Notes: generated by a model from the letters alone, not told the origin. A stretch of 64,000 bases of DNA from Pararge aegeria (GCF_905163445.1 NC_053201.1:1064001-1128000); one strand, 5' to 3'. Numbered from the stretch's first letter, positions 22,225 through 34,492 are shown. Program-made: numbers and translations.

Positions 22225-22345
22225 ATGACTGCAAGCCAAGCTTTTAGTAACTGATGATGCAGTTTATGATGATAACCTGTTAGAGGGTAATGCAGTTATA
22301 TTTAAGCCATACCTGTAATCTACGCGACATCGTACCGGAACGCTA
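22225..22345 (-). mobile_element. SINE-C fragment
   Basis: Reverse: gactgcaagccaagctttta to cgtaccggaacgctaa. Directly followed by the LINE tail at 22346. Confidence 0.6.
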
Positions 22346-22530
22346 ATTTTTTTTTTTAAGTATATAGACAAGTGCTTGACTGCAATCACACCTGATGGTT
22401 AGTGATGATGCGCGCTTGCCTAGAAGATGCCTATTCACTCTTGATTTGAATGTACCCAGATTATAGGTATCGGGGAAGACGGAAGATGGGGGGGCATACC
22501 AGGCATTAAATAGTTTTGCGGTTCGTCTTT
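22346..22530 (-). pseudogene. Jockey-like LINE 3' end
   Basis: On the minus strand a frame reads FPDTYNLGTFKSRVNRHLLG then KRASSLT, typical of the C-terminus of lepidopteran LINEs. It ends in an A-run (T-run at 22349-22358). The last 60 bases closely match the 3' tail of SINE-C (catcatcactaaccatcagg, tgattgcagtcaag), which suggests this LINE family mobilises SINE-C. Truncated at the 5' side. Confidence 0.7.
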
Positions 22531-22559
22531 AATCCTTAATTTGTATTAGCATTTTAAAT

Positions 22560-22736
22560 TTAAGACGACTGATGAAAAGTTTTATGAATAGTATACATAA
22601 ATACTCATTATATACAGATATACTCAAACTCATTATACTCAGGCACTGAAAAACATTCATGTTCATCACAAACACATTTTACAGTTGTGGAAATCGAATC
22701 CAAATCCTTGGGACTCGGAAAGCAGGGTCGCTGCAA
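22560..22736 (-). mobile_element. SINE-B copy, partial
   Basis: Reverse: gacgactgatgaaaagtttt to cagggtcgctgcaac. The tail end is missing. Joined directly to a plus copy. Confidence 0.75.
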
Positions 22737-22922
22737 CAACCCACAACTGGAAAATGAATGTGTGATGAAAATGAATGTTTTTATCTGTATATTATGAGTA
22801 TTTATGTATATTATTCATAAAAATATTCATCAGTCATCTTAGTACCCATAACACAAGCTACACTAGACTTAGGGGTTGATGGCGTCGTGTGTATCGTCGT
22901 AGTATATTTATTTCATTTATCT
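22737..22922 (+). mobile_element. SINE-B copy (head truncated)
   Basis: Starts at cccacaactggaaaatgaat and ends tagtatatttatttcattt. Head-to-head with 22560-22736. Confidence 0.75.
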
Positions 22923-22924
22923 TT

Positions 22925-23915
22925 TATTTAATTACATATCTGCCACATATCAAGTTATAGTTTTTTGTGATAGAGCTCGTCCAGGGAAGTACTACTGCCA
23001 TGCTCATTTCTACTGCTATTTGACCAGTCGAGTGTAATTACCTTATTACTATTTATATGCAATTCGAGTGTCGCGTACGAGACACTAATAACTGGTTAGG
23101 TGTTTGGTGTTACGTGATAAAAATGCAATTAATCGTTATCTAAGAGTTGGCGGCGATTGATGACCACTCATTGCGTAATACGCTCATTGTTATGCAGTCT
23201 AAGGCTGAACGCGCATCTTGTACCGTATCGCGGCAAATTTGTTTATACTAATTATTACAAACAAAACAAATAAAAATTTTACACAGCCATATAAAACTTT
23301 TATTTAAAATTAAAATGATTTACAATATGCTTTATGCGATGCCAGTTTGCCCCCCAGAGGTTTTAACAAAACTTAGGTGACCACTAAGAAAGCTCTTCTT
23401 AAATTTTAGTTGTGAAGTATTAACGAAGATTAAGATGTAGTAGGTGCAAAAACGCTATTGACTACATCCGCATTATTATTATATTATTTAAAAATCATAT
23501 CTCAATTTAAAATTTAAAGAAAACCTCTACTTTGAATATTATGTAAGTACATTATTCTACTGTCAAGCTCTTTAATTTTATTCTCATATTAGGGAAGTTG
23601 TGTAAAATTCGCCATTTTATGGTAGCGGCCATCATGGATTTGAAAGTTATAAAAGTGTATAGTATTTTACTAGTCAAAACTGGTATGGTGGTAGGGAGTG
23701 GTAAATAAAATGTAAGACGCCCGATACGTGGTGGCAGCCACTTTGGACCGATTTTCTTCAAACAAGGCTAACTAATTCACTTTGAAAGAAAAAAAACCAA
23801 AGCAATATCGGTTCATCCGTACGGGGGCTGCGATGCCACTGACAGACACACACAGGGATAAAAACAGGATAAAAAGAAGGACGATAGGAATGTGCCTACA
23901 TAAATTTTACTTACA
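22925..23915. other. Unassigned sequence
   Basis: Includes a repeat-like piece at 23610-23890 (gccatcatggatttgaaagt, gacagacacacacagggata). No gene seen. Confidence 0.35.
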
Positions 23916-23918
23916 AGT

Positions 23919-24105
23919 TAGACCTTGACTGTTATTTTACGGATACAGTCCAAGATGGTAGCGGGCTAACCTCACAGGTTAGGTCACTTCAAGGGCAGTT
24001 ACATTGTTTTTACCTCTACGCGCTATCGTACCGGAACGCTAAATTGCTTGCCGGCACGTCTTAGGGTAAGCTAACTAACCACGGCTGAAGCTTCCACCGA
24101 CTGAC
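23919..24105 (-). mobile_element. SINE-C fragment
   Basis: Reverse: ccaagatggtagcgggctaa to accacggctgaagcttccac. No head. Confidence 0.75.
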
Positions 24106-24539
24106 AACCAAGTAAAAAAAATGTTTTGTGCGTGTTTTGTGCGTATTTTGCATTTGCTTCCGAAGTCAGTTTTTGCGGAGGAAATCCGGTTAGATGTGCG
24201 ATCAATTTAAGAACACTACCCGGCAGTAGACATCTACAGTGTATCAGATCTCATTATAATTTCACTTTATAAAAACTAGTCGGGATCTTGGTAATCGATC
24301 ACTCGCTTTTTATCAAAGGCGAGTTTGCTTTTGAATGTGATCTACAATCACCTACATAGCCGAGGTGTCGTTGGCTTCCTCTTTGGCCGCAAATTCTACG
24401 TTCTGTGCGTGCATGCTAGAGTACTGAAATTTGGGTATCAGTTTTTATAGATATATACAAAAATTGATAATTTAGTTTCTACGATACTTCAGGGATTTCC
24501 TACTTTGTTCTCTAGGATTTTGTATGCCGGGTACCGATT

Positions 24540-24760
24540 ACTAAGCCTTCGCTGGCTGTTGGATCAAGGGTCGGATACAGAAGGCAGTAGTCCTTGAAAC
24601 GGCGCGTATTGTCAGGAGGTTTCTCACTCTGGAGCCCTGACCCTGACCCACCGGTTGCTTGGGCATTCAAAAGCCCCGCAAGCGGAGGGTGGAAGCTTTT
24701 TTTTTTATAAATTTTTAATAGTGTTTTTTAATTTATTCTTATGCATTGTTAATAATTAAA
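24540..24760 (+). pseudogene. LINE ORF2 C-terminal remnant (R1/Jockey-like)
   Basis: A frame reads WIKGRIQKAVVLETARIVRR then FLTLEP and a stop at about 24627. The KAVVLxTARxVRRFLxLEP ending recalls lepidopteran R1/Jockey-like ORF2 proteins. It is followed by a GC-rich 3' UTR and a T-rich run. A stop lies just upstream of the conserved part, so the copy is dead. The clade is from memory. Confidence 0.6.
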
Positions 24761-24840
24761 AAGAAAAATAATAAATGATAGAAATATATATGTATATACA
24801 TATATTGATATATATATTTATTTTTAAGTTGTTAACTGCT

Positions 24841-25030
24841 CTGCTCTTGTGTACAACCTAACCCCAAGTCTGTGTTTTTTTCCCCTTTCCTTTGTTGGGT
24901 TGCCTGGCAGAGATCGCTTTTTAGCGATAAGGCCGCCCATTGTAACTGTGTTTTATTGTGTTGTTTTTGTTAATAATTTAATTTCTGTTAGGTGTACAAT
25001 AAAGTGTATTTTCATTTCATTTCATTTCAA
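24841..25030 (+). mobile_element. LINE 3' UTR with (TTTCA)n tail
   Basis: Non-coding LINE tail: ggttgcctggcagagatcgc, then aataaagtgtattttcat and five TTTCA-type repeats to 25029. The words gtgtacaataaa also occur in the insert carried by two SINE-A copies (29851-29940 and 31243-31334), where the strand is reversed. Confidence 0.65.
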
Positions 25031-25313
25031 ACTAAATACATGTAAATGACCTACTAGGTACTTTATTATGAAGCGACTCCTATTTCCTAAACTCCATGGT
25101 TTTAGTTTGTTGTCTTTTCATACGTCGTCGGTACCTACTCTCCCGAATGCGGTGGAGAATAAACATCCTCAGTTTACAAAACACGGCTGTTAGCAAGCCG
25201 CGATGAGAATGTGGCAAACAAACATGGCGGCGCTTTGTGAATTACATGCCTCTGATTAGCCTCACTGTTGATTAGGTTGCCGCCTAATTTGACGAGGTTC
25301 CAAGCGACCGAAG

Positions 25314-25572
25314 GATAAATAAATAAATTAATATACTACGACAATACACACATCGACACCTAGCCGCAAAGTAAGCGTAGCTTGTGTTATGGGTACTAAA
25401 ATGACTTATCAATATTTTTATGAATAATATACATAAATAGGCACTAAGAATATACATATAAACAACCAGACACTGAAAAACATTGATGCTCATCACACAA
25501 ACATTTTCCAGTCGTGGGAATCGAACCCACGGCCTTCGACTCAGAAAGCAAACTACGTCAATCGGCCGTTAA
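25314..25572 (-). mobile_element. SINE-B copy
   Basis: Reverse, near-complete: aaataaattaatatactacg to tacgtcaatcggccgtt. Small deletion beside the A box. Confidence 0.82.
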
Positions 25573-25614
25573 AAGTATGGTCGGGTCCTGAAGATTTTAT
25601 CCATAACTACTAAT

Positions 25615-25745
25615 ATAACATGGTGCTATGTGGTGATGGCAGATTAGAATACAGTTGTCACCACCCTCCTATTCGCAAGGGACGCAACGTTAAGTCGTTT
25701 GGCGGCACGTCTTTGCCGGAGATATCAACTAACAAACTTTGGTTT
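25615..25745 (-). mobile_element. SINE-C fragment, degraded
   Basis: tggtgatggcagattagaat to cacgtctttgccgg. Confidence 0.5.
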
Positions 25746-26335
25746 TAATTAATAATTATAAACAATCTCAAAAAACATCAATAAAAAAAACACCAAAAAA
25801 TACATAAACTTTCCACTAATACGGTCGCCATAGACAACTAGGTTGCGCGACACGACAGCTGGATGCACATGCGCCGCGCCACGCGTAACCCGATCAGTCG
25901 CGCGGCGGCCACCGAGTGCGACGGACGTAACCGACACCGGAGCAAGTCGCTCGTGACGGAAAGTTGATTTCCTCGGGGGAATTTAAACAGATAATCTTAC
26001 TTGAACCTGGTGGATTTCACTTAAGAAAGTTATATTGCTAAGCCCTACTTAAAGGATTGGATGTTAAAAAATACCCAATACCAGCCCGGGCTTAGAAGTT
26101 TTTTATTTATATTATATTTTACTAATCCCGTGCCGTTTTCCCGAGACACAAATGAGCCTATGTTACCATACTCTCCGTCCATGCAACTTACTTTATACCA
26201 AAAATCAAGTTGATTTGTTGCTTAGTTAGTGCGTGAAGGAAGGACTTGCAAACAACACACACGTTCCCAATAGTAATATTAGATATATACTCGTATATAA
26301 GCCCGCAGATCCGCTTATGAACAGCGTATTTAATG

Positions 26336-26634
26336 TGAAGCGGTGATAGCCTAGTGGATAAGGCATCGGCTTTCCTTTCGTGGAGACCAAGTTCGAGCCC
26401 CGGCACGCACCACTGACGTTTCGGAGTTACGTGCGTTTTAAGCAATTTAAATATTACTTGCTTTAAACGGTGAAGGAAAACATCGTGAGGAATCCTTCAT
26501 GAGTTCTCCATAATGTTCTCAACGGCGTGTGAAGTCTACTTGTCACTTGTGTCACTTGGCTAACGGCCTGAACCCTTGAGAGGAGACCAGTGCCATGTAG
26601 TGGGCCGGTAATAGGTTGATGATGATGATGATAT
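26336..26634 (+). mobile_element. SINE-A copy, complete
   Basis: Well-preserved A box (gtgatagcctagtggataag) and B box (aagttcgagcccc), tail ggttgatgatgatgatgat. Confidence 0.85.
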
Positions 26635-26639
26635 AAGCC

Positions 26640-28700
26640 CGCCGATCCGCTTATGAGCAGCGTAATTATTGCTTTAAAACCTTCTCATTAGTGAGAGAGG
26701 AAACCTGTAACGCACGTTAATAGCTCATGGAATATAAAGTTTAATTTAATGTTAACACACTAACGTTATTAACTCCATAACAAACTAGTCAGGGCAATTA
26801 CAATCATCTTATTGATCACATTACAACTGATAATAGTGAATTTTTTTTTTCACAAATTCCCATTATAGATTTTCTATGTACCATTGCGAAAGACGTAACA
26901 AAAGCGCATGCTACAATGGCGTATGAATTGGATTACGATGCGTTACGAACAGTGTTTGTCGAGTGAACAAAAAACGTATCAAATTACTGCGAATTACTAG
27001 GCGTGCTCGATTGCTAATAGGGTGATCACACTCCGGATTTCGTGTGAGCCTTGGGGCATCGCCTTCATTGCTGGGAAGCTTTTTATCCCTGTGTCACTGT
27101 TTAAAATTACAAGATGGCTGCCATCATCTTTTTAAGCTATCTCTATATCGATTTTAATGTTTCAGTTTCCATAGTTTACATTCGTCAAACATAGATGGCG
27201 CTGTGTCATTTTACATCACGCTATGATTTACAGTTTTTAAGTAAATTTACTAATAAAGTAAGTAGTTAAGTTTATTTTTATTCTCAGTTCAAAATTTGCT
27301 AAGTTGATGGTGGTTGATGGAGGATTGTTTGTTCAAAAGTTGATGGTCTCGTATGATAGTTACTAGATTATTGAAAAAGTTAGTTTACAAATGGCTTATT
27401 TTGAGAAAGTGTCTTATCTCTGTCGATTGTAAAGGAATCCGTATACTCAACTAAGTCTTATTACCCATTCCGCTAGGAATATTAAAGAGGCAATTAAATG
27501 AATTTGTCAAAAGATCTTTTAAAATAATATTGTATTTTATATTTTTATTTTTATTTCGGCATCGACGGAGGGAGAGCCTTATTTGTTAAAGCGCTCAGGC
27601 CGCGATTGCCTACGATAGACGTAGTTTCAAATCCTGCCGATTCCAAAAATTTTTATATAAATTTATAAAATTAGAAGTTTTGTTATAAAAAAGATTATGG
27701 TGCGATTTATTGAAATATTGCAAGTCGCTAGTGTAATCTCGGGCGAATCTTATGCTAGGTAATCATAGGGCTTGCATAAATGATTGATTTACTGTAGGCA
27801 AATTATTTATTGCGAGTCAATTCTCTAGTAATGTTCCTAGGTAATTAAGGACGCTCCGTATTGGTTAGGTAATTGTATTGATGCAAGAACAATTTATTGG
27901 TGAAATTGATCTGCTTATAATGATGCTATTACAATGTGAATCATTCTGTTAATTGCGCAACGCGATATTCACACTATAACAATCGATATTGGATGAAAGT
28001 TAACTAAGCAACTTAACTTGAATACTTTCGCAGTAAAGCAGGATTTATTGCCTCAATGGAGAGCATTACAAAGATAATTAGGTTATTTCGTTAATGACTA
28101 TTTAGCTAACTGTATAACAAATTTTAAGCAAATATTGTAGAATGTGTCTATAAAATAAAAAGTCATAAAAACCCCTCAAGGACAATTAAATAATCTCTCT
28201 TTGGTTAAATATCAAGAATCAGAATCAAAAACAGACGAAGTAAAGCATGTTCCTTTTAATCGTGTACCAACCTTTGTCTGTGTCGTGTTGGAGGTGTTTA
28301 CGATAATTCTATTTGTCAACCTAAAATCTTTTGCTTGACTTTACAGTTTATGTAAGTTGTCTCTATGGATGTAATCGGTGTATTATATTTATAAAGCTTT
28401 TATCTAAGTTTATTTTTGTTAAATTTCCTAAGGTGCGATTTGCTATGGTAAGGTCTTCCTCCAACTCAAGGCCAACCGTTCATCCTGAGAAGTTGTATAT
28501 ATGGTCAATGTTTGTGGCGCCATCTAGTTTGGTAATGAGGAGACCGCCAGAAGCTGCAATTTTAAAATTCGATTTCCAAAGATGGCGACCGATTATTTTT
28601 TATGAATACTAAAAGCGAACTGAGATTATGTAGAATTGAGATACCTGGGTTTTTAAAATAATATAACAGTTAGATAATCTTCTCAGAGTTTTGAAGAACT
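26640..28700. other. Probable intron sequence
   Basis: Lies just downstream of the host exon at 28716. Repeat-poor for this window, AT-rich, with no exon found on either strand. Confidence 0.4.
27580..27665 (+). mobile_element. tRNA-like repeat fragment related to SINE-F
   Basis: gttaaagcgctcaggccgcg, agtttcaaatcctgccgatt. Partial. Confidence 0.4.
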
Positions 28701-28715
28701 GATTGTGGTACTCAC

Positions 28716-28855
28716 CGTTCTTCTAGCATTTCGTTGAAGGTCTTCGCCTTCGCACGGGGCTGTTGCACCTCGTTCTCGAACCTTCGGACCTCCACGCAGC
28801 GCTCGATTATGTGCTCCACACGCTTCCGTCGCGAGGACTTCCAGTTGTCCAAATT
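28716..28855 (-). CDS. Host-gene exon, LMO7/LIMCH1 (Smash)-like
   Basis: Internal exon of 140 bases with a good acceptor (tctttcttctgttctag) and donor (cggtgagtacc). It encodes 46 residues plus two bases of the next codon. The peptide begins NLDNWKSSRRKRVEHIIER and ends KTFNEMLEER. It is basic, Trp-containing and predicted helical or coiled. This matches my memory of the WK-x-RRR...IxEE region in LMO7/LIMCH1 proteins and insect Smash, which are actin and adherens-junction associated. The upstream exon at 37058-37258 joins it in phase 0, giving EDWQS-NLDNWKSS. Codon use is GC-rich against an AT-rich background, as expected for a real exon. It is surely an exon. The family name is less certain. 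Confidence 0.8.
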
Positions 28856-28919
28856 CTAGAACAGAAGAAAGAGAACATCTGTTAGACCACAATCATAATA
28901 AACAATGTGAAAGCTCTAG

Positions 28920-29000
28920 ATACCTAACCTATTACTAAGCGATATCGTACCGGAACGCTTAATCGCGACACGTCTTTGTCAGTAAGATGGTAACTTAAGT
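28920..29000 (-). mobile_element. SINE-C fragment
   Basis: gcgatatcgtaccggaacgc, cacgtctttgtcagtaagat. Close to the host exon. Confidence 0.6.
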
Positions 29001-29274
29001 TACAGTAATTTTGTAAAATGGGTAACTAATTAAACTTATGATAAGTAAACTTGATATGTGCTAGATATTTAAGTATAAAAAATATCATTTTAACAGATGT
29101 GCTAATAATTCTTATTTTACAAATGCGTAGTTTCAAAGAAACAATTAAAAATCTCATTTGATTCCCAGCCAATGTTCATAACATTGTGCCGGTGGGTATT
29201 TTGTTATAATTAGAGTGCATCTTCGATACACTTCAGTCTGGTGTGAAACATACGCCGTAAAGATACCTCCCGGT

Positions 29275-29392
29275 GTCTTAGTCGTTGTCACTAAGAAATT
29301 ATAAGTTTCCTGATTTCTCATCCGGTGAGTGCAGCCGGGAGCTCCCACTTAAAAGTCCACATCGCTCACCGTTGCGCCAGGGAGCTTTATCT
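29275..29392 (-). mobile_element. SINE-C head fragment
   Basis: Reverse: cgggagctcccacttaaaag to cgctcaccgttgcgccaggg. The rest has decayed. Confidence 0.6.
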
Positions 29393-29574
29393 ACAAACAA
29401 CCTTCTATAAGCAAATAGGTAAAACTCGTGCATCTATATATGATAGTTCAATTACTGGTCTGTTAGGTATTGAACTTTGGTTTAAAAGTTTCAGTACCAG
29501 CTTAGAGATAGGATATTATTTGTGTTGTCGAAGAGCACGTTAAATCCGAGCTTTTAACGTTATGCTTTATAACT

Positions 29575-29635
29575 ATCTCTCCTATTAGAGGCGGGCCATG
29601 TAATGGGATGATGATGACGATGATGATGAATCGTT
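29575..29635 (+). mobile_element. SINE-A tail fragment
   Basis: gcgggccatgtaatgggatg then a GATGAC/GATGAT run. Confidence 0.6.
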
Positions 29636-29702
29636 TACAAAAGAAGAGATTTTTAGTGGCTTAGCAATCGACTGCTTAACAATTGCTTAAGGAAATTGAA
29701 TC

Positions 29703-29985
29703 ATTATCATATCAACCCATTACCGGCCCACTACAGGGCACGGGTCTCGTCTCACATTGAGAAGAGGTTAAGACCGTAGTCCACCACGCTGGCCTGGTGC
29801 GGATTAGTGGACTTCTCACACCTTTGAAAACACTATGGAGAACTGCCAGGTATGAATGATTACACTTTTATTGTACACCAAAGAAAAGCGTAGTTACAGA
29901 GATATACACATAGAGCAAAAAACGTATAATAGAAGAAGAAGTATGCAGGTTTCGTCACCTACTGACTACTGTTTACAGTAGTGAT
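29703..29985 (-). mobile_element. Composite SINE-A with LINE-tail insert, copy 1
   Basis: Reverse SINE-A whose body is broken at caggcatgcagg by about 90 bases (29851-29940: tgaatgattacacttttatt ... atagaagaagaag). It is truncated after gtttcgtcacc. The same insert at the same site occurs at 31120-31507. Confidence 0.8.
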
Positions 29986-29989
29986 TGTT

Positions 29990-31115
29990 AAACAGTCGAT
30001 TGCCTACACTTCCCCCATTGCAGTGCGTCGCAAATAAAATTAAAGCCAATCGCTAAATGCAAAAACAATTTGTACACTATAATAAACGAGTGACTACAAA
30101 ATAACGACGCAGCGACAAAAAGTAGTGAAATTATGAAGAAAACTACATACTAACATGCGACGCTCGAGTCCCAATATTAACTGCAGTTAAAACATTCCTG
30201 CAATAAGGAAATTGAACCATTCTGCGGTATGGTTAGATAATAGCGCAGTTTAGCGTCTGCCGGTACTTGAGCCTTTTACGGAAATTAGCAGTTTGCTACA
30301 ATAACTATAATAGCTGTTAAGGGCGAATTATTTTTGTGTTTTTTTTTTCGTTCCATCACGAGTACCCATTGCTTCAATCATAGATCTTACAAACCCTCTA
30401 AAATGGCTTCCTCTAAAATGCATAATTTAAAAGCGACCATAGAACTCTCCTCCTCATTCTGCGGATGTCATACGCGGCGACTAAGAGAATAAAACGGAAT
30501 ACGGGCAGCAGCGTCCTCTATGCTACTTCTATTTACTGCGATCAGCGACCCGACTGCCCAGCTTGGTGATGATTGGCAAACCCTCTCGTTGGGAGGTCTT
30601 TAATCTATCTTAACTGTTATAGGCTTTTGATAGTTATAAACAGAGTATTTAAGGAGATTGTGAAATGTTGTTAATGGATTGTTAATAACATATGCAGCGA
30701 GTTATTTAGTGCAGCGACTTTGACAAGAAGTTTTACATCCGTCGAGGACGTTTATTTTTCCGGAAAGAGAGGTTCCTATATCCGGGATACATGATGGGTT
30801 TGACTGCAAAGCCAATGTTCCTTTAATTTCATTTCCAAGATCTTATCCTATTTAATGAAACCTAGTTTTATCGACTGTGTTTCGGAGCTAGATCTGACAG
30901 CACTAAGTCAGGTGGCAACATGCACTGTTTGAAGAATTTGGTTTCAGGCAATGAAGAATTCTAAAAGAAAAAAATTCAAGAACGCTGCTCGTCCGGCGTA
31001 TCATTGGCGGTTACCTCTTTTTCGGAATCATCTATCCTAGATATCTACACTCCTACTAATCTTCACTTTCGATTGTAGTGTTCTCACGATTACTAGGTGG
31101 AGCGGAACACGGGCA
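29990..31115. other. Probable intron sequence
   Basis: Between the two composite SINEs. Nothing recognised. Confidence 0.4.
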
Positions 31116-31119
31116 GTAG

Positions 31120-31507
31120 ACATATCAACCCAGTACCGGCCCACTTCAGGGCACGGGTCTCGTCTCACAATGAGCAGGGGTTAAGACCGTAGTCCACCAC
31201 GCTGGCGTTCACACCTTTGAGAACACTATGGGGAACTGCCAGGTATGAATGAATACACTTTTATTGTACACCAAAGAAAAACGTAGTTACAGAGATATAA
31301 ACATAGAGCAAAAAACGTATAATAGAAGAAGAAGTATGCAGGTTTCGTCACGATGTTTTCCTTCACGTTGCAGCAAGTGATATTTTAATTGTTTGAAACG
31401 CACCTAACTTAGAAAAGTTATAGGTTCGTGCGTGGAATTAAACCTGCACCCCGAAAGTGAATTCGAGGTCCTACCCACGGGCCACTAGGCTATCACCGCT
31501 TCAAATT
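31120..31507 (-). mobile_element. Composite SINE-A with LINE-tail insert, copy 2
   Basis: Reverse, full body with the 31243-31334 insert matching 29851-29940 almost base for base. It has also lost about 24 bases of the cagtgcggattggtgg region. The flanks differ from copy 1, so this is not a segmental duplication. Confidence 0.8.
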
Positions 31508-31887
31508 CGTTTGACACATCTTTATTCATCGGTCCAGCTGTTGAGAAACTCTGCTGAGGACACTCGAGCATTGCATTAGGTAGGTATAGGTCTCCTATGC
31601 CTCAGCCATCACGACTGAATTATGCAGCGAAACATAGCAAGAACGTACATTTCGAGAATTCCAGATTGCCCAACCAATGTATTTCACCACAGTGGCATTT
31701 TAACGACTTAGCAGGCCAATCTAGATAATAGACGTGTATAATGGACAAAAAGGCTGCGAAATATTATCTACTACGGTTCGATGAATTTCATTGAGACCCA
31801 AGTGACTTTTTATTGCAGGTCGATGACCCGGCGGAAAGGAAATCAGCGGAGAGGTGTTTGTTAAAATATTGTTGTTTATTCGAAAAC

Positions 31888-32232
31888 AGTTTTTTTTTAT
31901 TCCACTACAAATTAGCCCTATACTGCAATCTCACCTGGTGGGAAGTGATGATGCAGTCTAAGATAGTAGCGTGCTAACCTGTTAGGGAGTGTGGTAGTCA
32001 TACCTACCCCTACTAAGTTTCTACGGGATATCGCACCTGAACATAAAATCGCTTTGCGGCACGTCTTTGCCGGAAGAGTGGTTACTAGCCACGGCCAAAG
32101 CCTTTCACCAGACCAGACTTTTCAGAGAAAATCCAGAAATTATAAATTCCCAAACTGCCCCCGCCGGGCTCGAACCCGGGATCTCCCACTTAAAACCATA
32201 GCGTTCACCGCTGCGCCAATGTGCTCGTCCAG
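31888..32232 (-). mobile_element. SINE-C copy, complete
   Basis: Reverse: tttttttattccactacaaa to accgctgcgccaatgtgctc. B box complement gggctcgaacccgg. Best reference copy of the family here. Confidence 0.85.
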
Positions 32233-32650
32233 ACTTACTGGTCGGACGTGTGATTTTGGTAACAATTTTGTCTTCGTTCATATCTTTATATGAACAAAAT
32301 CGATAAACTCATTAAAGCCTTGAGGAAATTACGACGTAGGACGTTCCACTGACCTCTTTCAAAAATAACAGATAGCGATTTCTATCGTTGAAAAATGTGT
32401 TTTTTACTTCATAAATGGTAGGTTTCTAATGAGCAGACGTACATTTGCATTTCACTTTGTGTCTAAGTACATACGTCCGTGAGTTTCAAAAACATTGCAA
32501 TCAATCTTTGAGAAGTCTTTGAAGACTATTCTTAATTATTCATGCTGGCTTATGGGGCGCTGATCTCACTAATATATAGGAACATTCTTATAGTTGGTAC
32601 TGAATACATGTGACCTACAAACTAGTCATTGGCATTAAAATTCGAATTTT

Positions 32651-32965
32651 ACGACCTTCCTGGCGCAACGGTGAGCGCTGTGAATCTAAGTAGGAGGATC
32701 CGGGTTCGATTCCCGGCAGGGGCAGTTAGGAAATTTATAACTTCTGATTTTTTTCCGATCTGGTCTGGTGGGCTTTGGCCATGGCTAGTAACCAGCCTAA
32801 CAAAAACGTGCCGCTAAGCGATTTATTGTTCCGGTGCGGAAACCTATTAGGGGTATGACTTTCATACTACCTAAAAGGTTAGCCCGCTACCATCATAGGC
32901 TGCATCATCACTTACTATCAGTTAAGATTGCGGCCAAGGGCTAACTTTTGGTGGAATAAAATCTC
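32651..32965 (+). mobile_element. SINE-C copy, complete
   Basis: acgaccttcctggcgcaacg, B box gggttcgattcccgg, tail ggctaacttttggtggaata. Confidence 0.85.
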
Positions 32966-33245
32966 ACGCCTAGAGTTAGGAAATTGTGCACATTCGGGCT
33001 TCGAAAAGCACGTTGCTGTCTAACCCGGTCGTTTTTTTGTTAATTTAGAGAACTTTTAACTTTATTGTGTGAGAAAAGAAAAAGGTATAATTGGAAGACT
33101 ACAAAATAACACATCAAAATCCCCGCAAAGATTTCCGTACTCGATGACGATATGCAGATATCACTAATTTATGTCCGTTCCTAGTAAGACGATTGTTGAT
33201 ATCGACTTTTTGTTTATAATTACGAACGTTATGTTTAATAAAGAT

Positions 33246-33686
33246 TATCCCTACTAATATTATAAATGTGAATGTAAGTTTGTTTGTTACGCTTTCACGC
33301 AAAAACTACTTTACCGATCCTCATGAAACTTTGTACAAATATTCTTGGAAGTGTTAGAAGTAATATAGGATACTTTTTATCCCGACATTACGCTCGGTTC
33401 TTTTGGGAGAAGGGATGAGTGTTTGACGATTTTACACTATAACTCCGACAAATTATAACCGATTTAAATAATTATTTTTGTACTATAGAGGTTATAATAT
33501 GTGTTTAATTTTGCCCAAACTGTGGTTGGAGATAGAGGACAGAACTCCTCAGCGGACAGCAGCAAACCCCTCATTTAAGGCTTAGCGATACTGAATACTT
33601 TAATTTTTTTTTAAGATCTACAACTAAGTTTAATGCCACATCAAAAAAACAAATCAAACGCAGACAAAGTCGCGGGCAACAGCTAT
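33246..33686 (+). mobile_element. Non-autonomous Helitron-like element, copy 3
   Basis: Starts tccctactaatattataaa and ends gtcgcgggcaacagctatt. About 440 bases, full length relative to copies 2 and 4. Confidence 0.65.
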
Positions 33687-33689
33687 TAT

Positions 33690-34230
33690 TATTATAAATG
33701 TATTGCGAAGTTACAGCAAGTATATATTTCTCCCCATTTGGCACGAAGGGATACGTGATTAACAAAACTATTGTTCTAGATAGGAGTATTTGCCGCGCAC
33801 TTTGCAAGGCTTCCACGGACGGTAACCATATAGGTTAATGAGAGTTTTTATTCTATTTTACGACGAGGATGTGGGTTACGTTATATAATACTTACACGTT
33901 TCGGTTAATGACTTCACCTGACCTTCGTTATGTAGCTATTTTATGAATAAATTGTGGATAAGATTAGCTGTATAATAAAATTGCATTTTTCGTCCGCTTT
34001 TGGATATTCCTAACTCATAATGAGGACAGGATGAAAGGAAGTTTCGCATTCTGGTACGATGCTGAGTAGACTGCATCATCACTTACGACTAGGCAAAATT
34101 GTGGTTTCTGCTTGTAGAAAAAAAACTCCTCGGTTAATACGTATGAATGAAGATCTATTTCACTCACAACTAGCTTGAGTCGGAGAAACCTCAGGCATAG
34201 GTTTCCTTCCAATAATTTCCTACACCGGCC
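33690..34230. other. Probable intron sequence
   Basis: Nothing recognised apart from scattered repeat words near 34075. Confidence 0.4.
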
Positions 34231-34234
34231 TATA

Positions 34235-34492
34235 ATTCGACGGCCGACTGGCGCTGTAGGCGATCCTGCATTCTGAGTCCAAGGCCGTGGGTTCGATTCC
34301 CACAACTGGAAAATGTTTGTGTGATGAACATGAATGTTTTTCAGTGTGTGAGTTTATCTGAATATTATAAGTGTTTATGTATATTATTCATAAAAATATT
34401 CATAAGTCATCTCAGTACCCATAACACAAGCTACGCCTACTTTGGGACTAGATGGCGATGTGTGTATTGTCGTAGTATATTTATTTATGAAT
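34235..34492 (+). mobile_element. SINE-B copy
   Basis: cggccgactggcgctgtagg, B box gggttcgattccc, tail gtagtatatttatttatg. Complete. Confidence 0.85.
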
